Positions 1 to 6,459 are shown, counted from the stretch's first letter. The stretch is 6,848 nucleotides of DNA from Rhodospirillales bacterium (GCA_028282185.1 JANQIJ010000299.1:1-6848), one strand, 5' to 3'. The notes: generated by a model not told the origin, from the sequence alone. Translations and numbers: made by a program.

Positions 1-1816
1 CCCGCGCCGTATGGCGGACGGCGTTGCTCAGCAAATTGCGGATCAGGCGGTCGAGTAGACCGGGATCACTCTGCACCGTGATCCGGCAAGGAACGAAGCG
101 CAGATCGAGCCCCTTCTCTTCCGCCAACGGCAGCATCTCAACGCAGAGCCTTTCCAGGCAATCGCCAAGGTCGAAATCCCGACGCTGGGGGACGAACAAG
201 CCGGCGTCGAGGCGCGAAATATCAAGCAAAGAGCCCAACAGTCTCTCCAACGCATCAGAACAATCGCGCACGCGCTTGACCAGATCCTTGGCCTTGGCAT
301 CCAAATCCCGATCCGACAAAACGTTGACGAACATGGCCAAGGCCTGCAGCGGTTGGCGCAGGTCGTGGCTGGCCGCAGCGAGAAACCGCGTTTTCGCGGC
401 GCTGGCCTGCTCCGCCTCTTCCTTGGCGTCGGCAAGATCGGCCTGAACCTGGCGAATGTCGGTGACGTCCTGGCAGACGCCGAAGAAACGCACCGCCCGA
501 CCATCGCCGTCACGGTCGACACTTAGGTCTTCAAAGACCTGGCGTTGGCTGCCGTCGGGGCGAACGATCCGGTACTCGTGCCGCAGGGTTTCTGGCGGAT
601 CCTGCAGGATGGCCTCGACCACCGGGCGGTCGTCCGCATGCAGGACGTCAAGAAACACACGGCCGCGCGGCCCGGTCCGTCCCGGCCGCAATCCCCAAAT
701 GCGCCACATTACCGGCGAGCAGACAATTCGATCGCCGTCCGGATAGTACTCCCAGTATCCGACCCCGGCGGTTCGGCTGGTCGCTTGCAGCTTGCTCTCA
801 CTGTCGGCCAAGGCTTCTTCCCAGCGCTTGTCCTGGGTAATCTCCTTGGCCGCGCCGATGACCCGCACGACCGCACCGGTGTCGTCTTTCTCCGGCCGAC
901 TGTAAACGCGCAACCAACGGACACGGCCGTCGCCCGAAAGCAGGCGGAATTCATCCGTTGATGGCAGGCCGTTGCACAGCCGCTGGTCGCGGGATTCGAT
1001 AATCGGCACGTCATCCGGATGGACCCGCGTCAACCAAGCCAAGGGCTCGGCCCCGGATCCGGCGTCGCCGACCAACCCCTTGATTCCGCCAACCTGCCAA
1101 CGCATGCCGACCCGGCCGTCAGGCGCGACCTCGTAAGCATAGACGATGTCCGAGGTCAGTTCGGATATAATCCGATAGCGGGCTTCACTGTCCTTCAGCT
1201 GCTGTTCGGCGCCGCGCTGTTCCGTGATGTCATTGACAACCGTCAGGGCGGCGCGTCGTCCGTCGGCGAGCCGGCCAAGCGGTCGCGAACGGAACTCCCA
1301 CCAAAGGACCCGACCGTCCGCCGCGGCGACGGACTGGATCACTTTTTCCGATGCTTGCTCATAGACATCGCCGCTGCCGTCATGGACCCGAATCCGGTCG
1401 TCGCCGAATGCTCGACGGGACCAATCGCGGACCGAAGTGATCTCGCCCGCGGCGAAGCCGGTGCGCAACGCCCATTCCTCGTTGACGCTTAGCACCGCAC
1501 CGTCATCGGCATGCAGCATGACCGGCAGGGGCGCGTCACGGATCGCCCGTTCCCGCAGCGAATGGTCGGTCGTCATCTGCGGCCCGGCGGCGGCCGGTCG
1601 ATCGCGCATCAGCCACCGGGACAAGAGGAGGCCGACCAGAAAAGCCGCGGCGGCGAGCAGGACCGGCCAGACCGTCGCCCAGTCGTGCAAACCCAAGGCC
1701 TTGTCGGCCGCCCAGGCCGGCGATGCCAGGCAAAGCGCGGCGGCGCTGGGCAATGGGGCGCCCAGTATGGGCCGAAGGCCGGCGCACCGGCGCGCCGGCG
1801 GGACGGGCGCCGGCAC
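1..1816 (-). CDS. Multi-PAS sensor histidine kinase, partial (3' end beyond window)
   Basis: This is the sensor kinase of a two-component pair with the NarL-type regulator just upstream. The frame is open from a GTG at 1816 to the left window edge (605 codons seen, no stop). In order: a signal-like hydrophobic stretch ending SPAWA (about residues 17-36), a membrane segment at about 49-66, three PAS/PAC-like units (about 86-200, 210-327 and 340-448, recognisable by ends such as VVNDITEQ, GAAKEITQ and GVCQDVTD), a HisKA H-box AAASHDLRQPLQAL with the phosphoacceptor His at about 484, and the start of the HATPase with N-box RNLLSNAVRHTA (Asn 594 and 598). The G boxes are outside the window. Kinases with this H-box often carry a C-terminal receiver domain, which cannot be judged here. 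There is almost no periplasmic domain, so the signal is probably read by the cytoplasmic PAS units. The start is uncertain: AGGA directly abuts the GTG. The start chosen keeps the membrane segment and coincides with the probable original end of the regulator gene. Confidence 0.88.
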   Translation of the reverse strand, partial: MPAPVPPARRCAGLRPILGAPLPSAAALCLASPAWAADKALGLHDWATVWPVLLAAAAFLVGLLLSRWLMRDRPAAAGPQMTTDHSLRERAIRDAPLPVMLHADDGAVLSVNEEWALRTGFAAGEITSVRDWSRRAFGDDRIRVHDGSGDVYEQASEKVIQSVAAADGRVLWWEFRSRPLGRLADGRRAALTVVNDITEQRGAEQQLKDSEARYRIISELTSDIVYAYEVAPDGRVGMRWQVGGIKGLVGDAGSGAEPLAWLTRVHPDDVPIIESRDQRLCNGLPSTDEFRLLSGDGRVRWLRVYSRPEKDDTGAVVRVIGAAKEITQDKRWEEALADSESKLQATSRTAGVGYWEYYPDGDRIVCSPVMWRIWGLRPGRTGPRGRVFLDVLHADDRPVVEAILQDPPETLRHEYRIVRPDGSQRQVFEDLSVDRDGDGRAVRFFGVCQDVTDIRQVQADLADAKEEAEQASAAKTRFLAAASHDLRQPLQALAMFVNVLSDRDLDAKAKDLVKRVRDCSDALERLLGSLLDISRLDAGLFVPQRRDFDLGDCLERLCVEMLPLAEEKGLDLRFVPCRITVQSDPGLLDRLIRNLLSNAVRHTAR

Positions 1817-2472
1817 TCCTGGTCCGGGCCCCGGGCCAAGCCCAGGGCCGTCGCCTTGATCACCGCCTGCGTCCGATTGTTGGCGTCCAGAACCTTCAGC
1901 AGGCCGGTTACGTGAAGTTTGATTGTGCCTTCCGCCAATCCGAGAATCCGGGCGATCTCCTTGTTCGATTTGCCGTCCGCCATCAAATTCAACACATCGC
2001 GCTGGCGGGGGGTCAAATGCGGTCCCTCGCCCGACACCGGCACCCCCTGGCCGGGCTGCCAGCCCATCAACGTCGGCGGCAGATAGATATCACCACCGAT
2101 GACCTTTTCGACCGCGGTGACCACGGTCTTGCTGTCCAGTGTCTTGGGAATATAGCCGTGGGCGCCGCAATCCATGGCCATCCCCATATCCTCGCTGCTT
2201 TCCGCCGCTGAAACAACGACCACCGGCACCTCCTCCAGGCTGCGGACCAAGGCGCTCAGACCTGCGAACCGCTCCATCCCGGGCATGCCCAGATCACAAA
2301 GCACCAGGTCCAGATCTTTGATTTCATTCGCCGCGCGGATCGCTTCCGGATAGCTGGCGGCCTCGACAATCTTGATGTCCGAACTGATGGCGTCCAGCAG
2401 AGACGCAAGACCACTGCGATACAGCGCATGATCGTCGGCAATGAGAATTTTCGACGGAAGTTTGCGTGTCAT
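1609..2472 (-). CDS. NarL/LuxR-family response regulator with out-of-frame C-terminal extension
   Basis: DNA-binding response regulator, presumed target of the PAS kinase encoded immediately downstream. From the ATG at 2472 it has a receiver domain (residues 8-125) with acidic Asp13/Asp14, phosphoacceptor Asp60 (LDLVLCDLGMPG), Ser88 and Lys110 (GYIPK), then a linker and a LuxR-type helix-turn-helix (about 153-208: LTPRQRDVLNLMADGKSNKE, then TIKLHV). The domain set normally ends near residue 210-220, but the frame stays open to 1609, giving 287 residues. The last 67 or so are rich in Arg, Pro, Trp and Cys, resemble no domain I know, and overlap the kinase gene in another frame. By hand count, third-position GC there is about 75%, against about 88% in the kinase frame. 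The functional protein probably ends near residue 219. The start at 2472 places the receiver as usual; in-frame ATG 2490 and TTG 2502 are alternatives, and none has a clear ribosome binding site. Confidence 0.88.
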   Translation of the reverse strand: MTRKLPSKILIADDHALYRSGLASLLDAISSDIKIVEAASYPEAIRAANEIKDLDLVLCDLGMPGMERFAGLSALVRSLEEVPVVVVSAAESSEDMGMAMDCGAHGYIPKTLDSKTVVTAVEKVIGGDIYLPPTLMGWQPGQGVPVSGEGPHLTPRQRDVLNLMADGKSNKEIARILGLAEGTIKLHVTGLLKVLDANNRTQAVIKATALGLARGPDQECRRPSRRRAGAPAFGPYWAPHCPAPPRFAWHRRPGRPTRPWVCTTGRRSGRSCSPPRLFWSASSCPGG

Positions 2473-2564
2473 CGCGGTGTCTCGTCCCATCTGCCGCCAC
2501 AACGGATGGGCCGCAGCCGCACCCTTGGTCCCAGTCCAATTGCCCCCCGGCGATGCTTCCGCCC

Positions 2565-2570
2565 ATTATA
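2565..2570 (-). promoter_or_regulatory. Candidate -10 box for the NarL regulator/PAS kinase pair
   Basis: A perfect TATAAT reads on the minus strand, 93 bp upstream of the regulator ATG, in a gap between genes on that strand. At 17-bp spacing upstream there is only a weak -35 match (around ATGGCA). It would give the second two-component pair its own transcript, separate from the MarR/OmpR/EnvZ operon. This is inferred from sequence only; a chance match is possible, although TATAAT is rare in such GC-rich DNA. Confidence 0.35.
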
Positions 2571-2617
2571 GGTTGCGCGCGGGGAAATGCCATCCATTCC
2601 CGAGCCCGGGCGCCGCC

Positions 2618-2638
2618 GTTTGGCCGTAACGGCCGAAC
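2618..2638. repeat. Inverted repeat just downstream of the EnvZ-like kinase gene
   Basis: A core stem GGCCG/CGGCC around the triplet TAA (2622-2634) is extended by outer GTT/AAC arms, with one T-G position between. It starts 14 bp after the kinase stop codon. As RNA it would pair best when read on the plus strand. No T-run follows on the minus strand, so it is not a classic intrinsic terminator for the kinase gene; it could still stabilise or attenuate that transcript. Confidence 0.35.
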
Positions 2639-2651
2639 AGGGGTAGCGCGC

Positions 2652-3971
2652 CTAAAGCGGCAGTCGGACGCGAACCCTGAGGCCGTTCGCCGGGGCCGTG
2701 GCCAAGGTGATTTCACCGCCATGGGCGCGGATGACATCGCGCGCGATGGTCAGGCCCAGGCCCACGCCGCCGGTCTCCGGATTGCGGGAGTCGTCCAATC
2801 GGACGAACGGGCGAAACACTTCGTCGCGGCGCTCTTCGGGGACGCCGGGGCCATCATCATCGACAGTGATCTCAATCGCGTCGTCCCGCCTGCCGGCCCG
2901 GACCGAGACATGTTCGCCATAACGGGCCGCGTTCTCCAGCAAGTTTGTCAGACAACGGCGGAAGGCAGCGGGCCGGAGCAATAGCGAAAGGCGGTCTTCG
3001 ACATGCAGGTCAATCGGCCGCCCGCGACGGCGCACCTGGGCAACCACGTCTTCCAGCATTCTGCCCAGGTCCGTCATGGTGGGTTTTTCCGTCCCCTCGC
3101 CGCGGGCGAAGGCAAGGTAGCCTTCCAGCATGTGTTCCATTTCGGCGATATCCTGGGACAGGGCCTCAACCCCCGCATCGTCGCCCAACATGGCGAGTTG
3201 AAGTTTCATTCGAGTCAACGGCGTGCGCAGGTCGTGGGACACGCCGGACAGCATGTCCGTCCGTTGCCTGAGATGACGTTCGATGCGATCCTGCATGGCC
3301 AGGAAGGCGTGCGACGCCTGGCGGACCTCCGTCGCGCCCTCGGGCTTGAAATGCGTCACGTCCCGGCCCTTGCCGAAATTGTCCGCCGCGTTGGCCAGAC
3401 GGCGGATCGGCTTGACCTGGTTGCGCATGAAGATCGTCGCCACGCCGAACAGGATCAGCGACGTGCCGACCATCCAGATGACGAAGACATAGACCGTGGT
3501 CGAGAACAGGCGCTTGCGCAAGGTCGTGACCTGCAACACGCCGTCGGCCAATTGGACGTCGATCTGGACCGACCGTTCGGAACTGCGGGCGTCCAGCCGA
3601 TAGGGTTTGAGAACCACGCTGCGCATCGCCCGGTCGAGCATTCTTTCGATATCGTTGTCCAGTTCATGCGGCCGGTTCGACAGGATCGCGCCAGGGCGAA
3701 AAGCCATGGTCATGTCCATCGTCCGGGCAGCAATGTCAAACGCGCGGTCGCGTCCGGCCCGGCCGGGCTCCTGTTGGATAAGGATGATCATCGCCGCCAG
3801 GTCGCCGGCAACACTGCGGGCCAAGCGATAAGACACCTTGTTCCAGTGGGTTTCGTAGAAGATCAGCGCCGACACGACCTGAAGCAGGATCAGGGGCGTG
3901 ACGATAATCAGCAACGCCCGGCCCAAAAGACTTTTCGGCAGAGCATTCTTGATTGTCGTTCTCAGGCTCAT
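2652..3971 (-). CDS. EnvZ-like membrane sensor histidine kinase (HAMP-HisKA-HATPase)
   Basis: Inner-membrane sensor kinase, presumed to autophosphorylate on His and pass the phosphate to the OmpR-type regulator encoded 22 bp upstream. The 439-residue protein has a first membrane helix at about 17-38, a periplasmic segment of about 120 residues, a second helix at about 158-181, a HAMP linker at about 182-233, an H-box SGVSHDLRTPLTRMK with His236, an N-box TNLLENAARYG (Asn363 and Asn367), a G1 box DDDGPGVPEE, an F-box VFRPFVRLD and a G2 box GGVGLGLTIA. All catalytic boxes are present, and the length fits the EnvZ family. The start at 3971 is chosen because GAGGTGG lies 7 bases upstream. An in-frame ATG at 4013 would overlap the regulator gene and has only a poorly placed AGGGG. 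The periplasmic segment gives no hint of the ligand, and an osmotic role should not be assumed. Confidence 0.93.
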   Translation of the reverse strand: MSLRTTIKNALPKSLLGRALLIIVTPLILLQVVSALIFYETHWNKVSYRLARSVAGDLAAMIILIQQEPGRAGRDRAFDIAARTMDMTMAFRPGAILSNRPHELDNDIERMLDRAMRSVVLKPYRLDARSSERSVQIDVQLADGVLQVTTLRKRLFSTTVYVFVIWMVGTSLILFGVATIFMRNQVKPIRRLANAADNFGKGRDVTHFKPEGATEVRQASHAFLAMQDRIERHLRQRTDMLSGVSHDLRTPLTRMKLQLAMLGDDAGVEALSQDIAEMEHMLEGYLAFARGEGTEKPTMTDLGRMLEDVVAQVRRRGRPIDLHVEDRLSLLLRPAAFRRCLTNLLENAARYGEHVSVRAGRRDDAIEITVDDDGPGVPEERRDEVFRPFVRLDDSRNPETGGVGLGLTIARDVIRAHGGEITLATAPANGLRVRVRLPL

Positions 3972-3978
3972 GCGCGCG

Positions 3979-3985
3979 CCACCTC
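3979..3985 (-). promoter_or_regulatory. Ribosome binding site that fixes the EnvZ-like kinase start
   Basis: GAGGTGG reads on the minus strand, 7 bases before the ATG at 3971, in the short gap after the OmpR-type regulator stop. It is the strongest Shine-Dalgarno match near either candidate start and favours 3971 over 4013. Confidence 0.7.
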
Positions 3986-3993
3986 GGCCTTCG

Positions 3994-4683
3994 TCAATCG
4001 GGCCTGAGAACATACCCCTGACCGCGCACGGTCAGCAGGTAGCGTGGTTGCCGCGGATTGGGTTCGATCTTGCGGCGCAGGCGGGTGACTTGAACATCAA
4101 CGGCCCGGCCGCCGCCCGCGGCCCCCGTTCGCGCGATCAAGTCGTCACGCGATAAGACGTCGCCCGGCCGCGCCGCCAGGGCGCTGAGCAGACCGACCTC
4201 AAGCTCGGTCAATCGCACCGGGTCACCGTCGCGCACCAGTTCCTCGCGATCGCGGCGAAACAGGAAATCGCCCAATTGCAGATCCGTGGCGGCTTCCTGC
4301 GCGCGAATGCCGCGCTTCAGGATATTGCGGATGCGGAGAAGCAATTCGCGCGGCTCGAACGGCTTGACGACATAGTCGTCGGCGCCGCCTTCCAGCCCAT
4401 TGATCCGATCGTCCGCCTCGGCCATGGCGGTGAGCATGAGGATCGGCACGTCGGAGCGGCGGCGCAGGTCGCGGGCGAAATCCAGACCCGATTCACCGGG
4501 CATCATCAGATCAAGAATGATCGCGTCGAAATTAAAGTGCTTCAACCGGGCACGGGCCTCGGCGGCGTCGCCGGCCGTGACGACCAGGAACCCGTTCTCG
4601 CCGAGGAAGCGGCTTAGCAGGTCGCGCAGCCGACCATCGTCATCGACTACGAGCAGATTTGGCGGATCGGCGGTCAGGGTCAT
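3994..4683 (-). CDS. petR: OmpR/PhoB-family response regulator, PetR-like
   Basis: Phosphorylation-controlled DNA-binding regulator, 229 residues, a usual length for the family. The receiver domain (about 9-122) shows the acidic pocket VVDDD (Asp14-16), phosphoacceptor Asp58 (AIILDLMMPG), Thr85 (ILMLTAMAEA) and Lys107 (YVVKPFEP). The winged helix (about 135-229) carries the recognition-helix region AVDVQVTRLRRKIE and the closing wing TVRGQGYVL. It is followed after 22 bp by the EnvZ-like kinase, its likely partner, and preceded by a MarR-family gene 72 bp upstream. A MarR/OmpR pair in this order resembles petP-petR of Rhodobacter capsulatus, where petR was reported necessary for respiratory and photosynthetic growth; the symbol is transferred by resemblance and gene order only. 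The ATG at 4683 has GGAG 3 bases upstream, a tight spacing. A GTG at 4734 would add 17 residues with no family match. Confidence 0.92.
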   Translation of the reverse strand: MTLTADPPNLLVVDDDGRLRDLLSRFLGENGFLVVTAGDAAEARARLKHFNFDAIILDLMMPGESGLDFARDLRRRSDVPILMLTAMAEADDRINGLEGGADDYVVKPFEPRELLLRIRNILKRGIRAQEAATDLQLGDFLFRRDREELVRDGDPVRLTELEVGLLSALAARPGDVLSRDDLIARTGAAGGGRAVDVQVTRLRRKIEPNPRQPRYLLTVRGQGYVLRPD

Positions 4684-4727
4684 CGTCTCCGCATGGCGAA
4701 CACACCCGGCAAAACTACCACATTCGA

Positions 4728-4747
4728 GCGGCACTGCGGAATGCCGC
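4728..4747. repeat. Small hairpin between the MarR and OmpR genes
   Basis: Arms GCGGCA and TGCCGC (6 bp) surround an 8-base loop in the 72-bp gap after the MarR-family stop codon. On the minus strand a short TTTT follows about 13 bases later. It is too weak for a convincing terminator; it might modestly attenuate or process the operon transcript, or be chance in GC-rich DNA. Confidence 0.2.
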
Positions 4748-4755
4748 GGCAGCCG

Positions 4756-5283
4756 TCAAAATCGGTGCCGCGGTTCCGGGGGGCGAACCCTCGAACGATC
4801 ACATTCGTCGACCAATGCCTCGAGGACGCGTTCGAACCCCCTCGCCGCTTCGTCGCCCAAATCCGCCAGGGCGCCGCGAATGCGCAGGCTCTGCTTGGCG
4901 GTCAACCGGGTTTCCAAGGCGCGCCCCTTGTCGGTCAGGTACATCAAACGACGGCGGCGGTCGCCGCCATCTGTTTCCTGCAGCACATAACCGTCGTCGA
5001 TCAAGGTGCTCAGCACCCGATTGAGGGACTGCTTGGTGATCTTCAGGATTTCCAGCAGCTCGCTAACGCTGATCCCACCGTTGGCGCCGATGAAGTACAA
5101 CGCCCGGTGATGTGCCCGCCCCATGTCATAGTCGGCAAGCACCGCGTCCGCCTCGCCGGTGAAATCTCGATAGGCGAAAAACAGCAATTCGATGATCCGC
5201 CGATAGGAATCGATCTCCGCCGCCTCGGCCCCCGTTCCGGTGTCGCCACCCGGCGAGCCGATCCAGGCCTGCTGTTCCGCCAT
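4756..5283 (-). CDS. petP: MarR-family transcriptional regulator, PetP-like
   Basis: Dimeric winged-helix DNA-binding regulator of 175 residues, slightly longer than the typical ~150 because of a 22-residue polar N-terminus. An N-terminal helix (about 26-50) leads into the winged helix at about 59-125: GRAHHRALYFIG, then SVSELLEILKITKQSLNRVL as the helix-turn-helix, then the wing DGGDRRRRLMYLTDKG with its Asp-Arg pair. A C-terminal dimerisation helix follows. The start has GAGGA 6 bases upstream. The gene is first in a probable operon with the OmpR-type regulator and EnvZ-like kinase, and diverges from ilvE across 135 bp holding a palindrome that is a natural operator candidate. The GRAHH and ITKQSLNRVL motifs recall alphaproteobacterial PetP proteins, so the symbol is given by recall rather than by search. 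Effector and targets are not known from the sequence; autorepression and control of ilvE are inferences. Confidence 0.9.
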   Translation of the reverse strand: MAEQQAWIGSPGGDTGTGAEAAEIDSYRRIIELLFFAYRDFTGEADAVLADYDMGRAHHRALYFIGANGGISVSELLEILKITKQSLNRVLSTLIDDGYVLQETDGGDRRRRLMYLTDKGRALETRLTAKQSLRIRGALADLGDEAARGFERVLEALVDECDRSRVRPPEPRHRF

Positions 5284-5289
5284 TTGCCG

Positions 5290-5294
5290 TCCTC
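5290..5294 (-). promoter_or_regulatory. Ribosome binding site of the MarR-family gene
   Basis: GAGGA reads on the minus strand with 6 bases to the ATG at 5283, near-ideal spacing. It supports this start. Confidence 0.65.
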
Positions 5295-5325
5295 ATCCGA
5301 CACGCGGCGTTGGTAAAGTCGCCGC

Positions 5326-5331
5326 ATTTTA
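5326..5331 (-). promoter_or_regulatory. Candidate -10 box for the MarR-family operon
   Basis: TAAAAT reads on the minus strand 43 bp upstream of the MarR-family ATG. No good -35 is seen at 17-bp spacing (CATATA). It overlaps the left arm of the palindrome at 5330-5350, so repressor bound there could block it. Confidence 0.35.
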
Positions 5332-5350
5332 AGTCAGTGTTATTGACTTA
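5330..5350. promoter_or_regulatory. Palindromic operator candidate in the MarR/ilvE divergent promoter
   Basis: A perfect inverted repeat, TAAGTCA - 7-base spacer - TGACTTA, with an arm centre-to-centre distance of 14 bp. It lies in an AT-rich island of the otherwise GC-rich window, between two divergent genes. Overall size and symmetry fit a MarR-dimer site, and MarR regulators commonly bind their own divergent promoter. The right arm overlaps a TTGACT hexamer suited as -35 for ilvE; the left arm overlaps a -10-like box for the MarR gene. The repeat and its position are seen directly; the binding protein is inferred. Confidence 0.6.
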
Positions 5351-5371
5351 TATGCCCGAGACTGATAAGAA
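5343..5371 (+). promoter_or_regulatory. Candidate ilvE promoter
   Basis: TTGACT (5343-5348) is followed after 17 bases by TAAGAA (5366-5371). The -35 is five of six to consensus and the -10 is weak. Transcription would start near 5378, about 40 bases before the ilvE ATG. The -35 lies inside the palindrome, which would allow repression or competition by a protein bound there. Confidence 0.4.
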
Positions 5372-5418
5372 ACGCAACAAGTGAGTTGGCGCAGCGCAAC
5401 AGACGAAAGAAAATTTTA

Positions 5419-6318
5419 ATGTCGGGAGAAACATTCGACGATCGGGACGGCCTGATCTGGTTCAATGGTGATTGGGTGGATTGGCGGGACGCCCGGGTTC
5501 ACGTTCTGACCCACGGTCTGCATTACGGGTCTTGCGTGTTCGAGGGCGAACGGATGTATTCCGGCAAGATCTTCGAACTGCGCGCCCATACGGAACGCCT
5601 TTTGTATTCCGCGAAGACGCTGGGCTTCGATATCCCCTACAGCGCCGACGAAATCGACGCCGCCTGCATGGCCGCCTGCGAAAAGAACGGGATCGTTAAC
5701 GGCTATATCCGGCCCGTGGCCTGGCGAGGCTCTGAAATGATGGGCGTTTCGGCGCAGGCCAATACCATCAACCTGGCCGTCGCCGCCTGGGATTGGCCGA
5801 GCTATTTCTCGCCCGAACTGCGCAAAAAGGGGATCAGGCTGGAAACCTCGAAATGGCGCCGGCCGGCGCCGGACAGCGCACCCGTGCACGCCAAGGCCGC
5901 GGGCCTTTACATGATCTGCACCCTTTCGAAACACGCGGCCGAGGCCAACGGCTGCCAGGACGCCCTGATGCTCGACTACCGCGGATATGTCGCCGAGGCG
6001 ACGGGCGCCAACATCTTCATCTGTTTCGGCGACGACAAGCTGCATACCCCGACGCCGGATTGCTTCCTCGACGGGATCACGCGCCAGACGGTGATCCGAT
6101 TGGCCAAGGCCCGCGGCATCGAGATCGTCGAACGCCACATCCTGCCCGACGAACTGAACGACGCGACCGAGATCTTTCTGACCGGCTCGGCGGCCGAAGT
6201 GACCCCGGTGGGCCAAATCGACAACCTGACCTTCACGCCCGGTAAGATCACCCATTGGATGATCGAAGACTACGAAAATGCCGTCGGCAAGGCACCGGAA
6301 AGCGCCGCTGCGGAATAG
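5419..6318 (+). CDS. ilvE: Branched-chain amino acid aminotransferase (class IV, PLP-dependent)
   Basis: Catalyses the reversible transfer of the amino group between glutamate/2-oxoglutarate and the branched-chain keto acids, the last step of valine, leucine and isoleucine synthesis and the first step of their breakdown; cytoplasmic. The 299-residue protein is the usual family length. The N-terminal domain carries FNGDWVDWRDARVHVLTHGL and the GSCVFEGERMY segment. The PLP-binding lysine is Lys159 in SAPVHAKAAGLYM. The cofactor-side motif VAEATGANIF has Glu193, and LTGSAAEVTPV (255-265) follows. No key residue is missing. The ATG at 5419 fits the family N-terminus; upstream there is only an A-rich, weak ribosome binding site, and an in-frame TTG at 5386 would add 11 basic residues without family match. 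It diverges from the MarR-family gene. Other class IV enzymes (D-amino acid aminotransferase, aminodeoxychorismate lyase) are less likely, given the length and motifs. Confidence 0.93.
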   Translation: MSGETFDDRDGLIWFNGDWVDWRDARVHVLTHGLHYGSCVFEGERMYSGKIFELRAHTERLLYSAKTLGFDIPYSADEIDAACMAACEKNGIVNGYIRPVAWRGSEMMGVSAQANTINLAVAAWDWPSYFSPELRKKGIRLETSKWRRPAPDSAPVHAKAAGLYMICTLSKHAAEANGCQDALMLDYRGYVAEATGANIFICFGDDKLHTPTPDCFLDGITRQTVIRLAKARGIEIVERHILPDELNDATEIFLTGSAAEVTPVGQIDNLTFTPGKITHWMIEDYENAVGKAPESAAAE

Positions 6319-6372
6319 CCATCGGGTCCCCATCGCCCGGCCCCGTTTCTTCCCTTCACATCCCGCGCCCCG

Positions 6373-6403
6373 CCCCTTAAAACAGGGGCGCTGTTTCAAG
6401 GGG
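6373..6403. terminator. Long-arm hairpin after ilvE, possible terminator or processing site
   Basis: Two 13-base arms, CCCCTTAAAACAG and CTGTTTCAAGGGG, flank a 5-base loop GGGCG. Twelve of 13 positions pair. The exception is an A-C pair in plus-strand RNA, which becomes a G-U wobble in minus-strand RNA. It starts 55 bases after the ilvE stop and ends 57 bases before icd. No T-run follows on either strand, so intrinsic termination is not assured. It may protect the ilvE 3' end, act as an operator for icd, or belong to a dispersed palindromic repeat family. Confidence 0.45.
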
Positions 6404-6459
6404 GAAGACAGACCGCCCGGCGTCCCGCCGTTCGGCCGGCCAACGGAGAACGACCCGAC

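Noticed and set aside
43..1492. Several 100-160-codon open frames on both strands within the PAS kinase region.
   Set aside because: The uninterrupted minus-strand kinase frame accounts for the whole stretch with recognisable PAS, H-box and N-box motifs; the others are shadows.
1787..1850. GC-rich palindromes (CCGGCGCGCCGG at 1787-1798) and a tandem GGCCCGG near the kinase start.
   Set aside because: They lie in coding DNA of extreme GC content, where such short palindromes are expected; there is no sign of a terminator or recombination site.
3003..4007. A 334-codon open frame on the plus strand opposite the EnvZ-like kinase.
   Set aside because: It is an antisense shadow of a kinase whose boxes are all intact; its protein is His/Arg/Gln-rich with no recognisable domain.
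6430..6444. The GTT-C-GGCCGGCC-A-AC motif before icd resembles the inverted repeat at 2618-2638.
   Set aside because: The shared part is short and GC-biased (GTTCGGCCG), the spacing differs, and two copies are not enough to call a repeat family.
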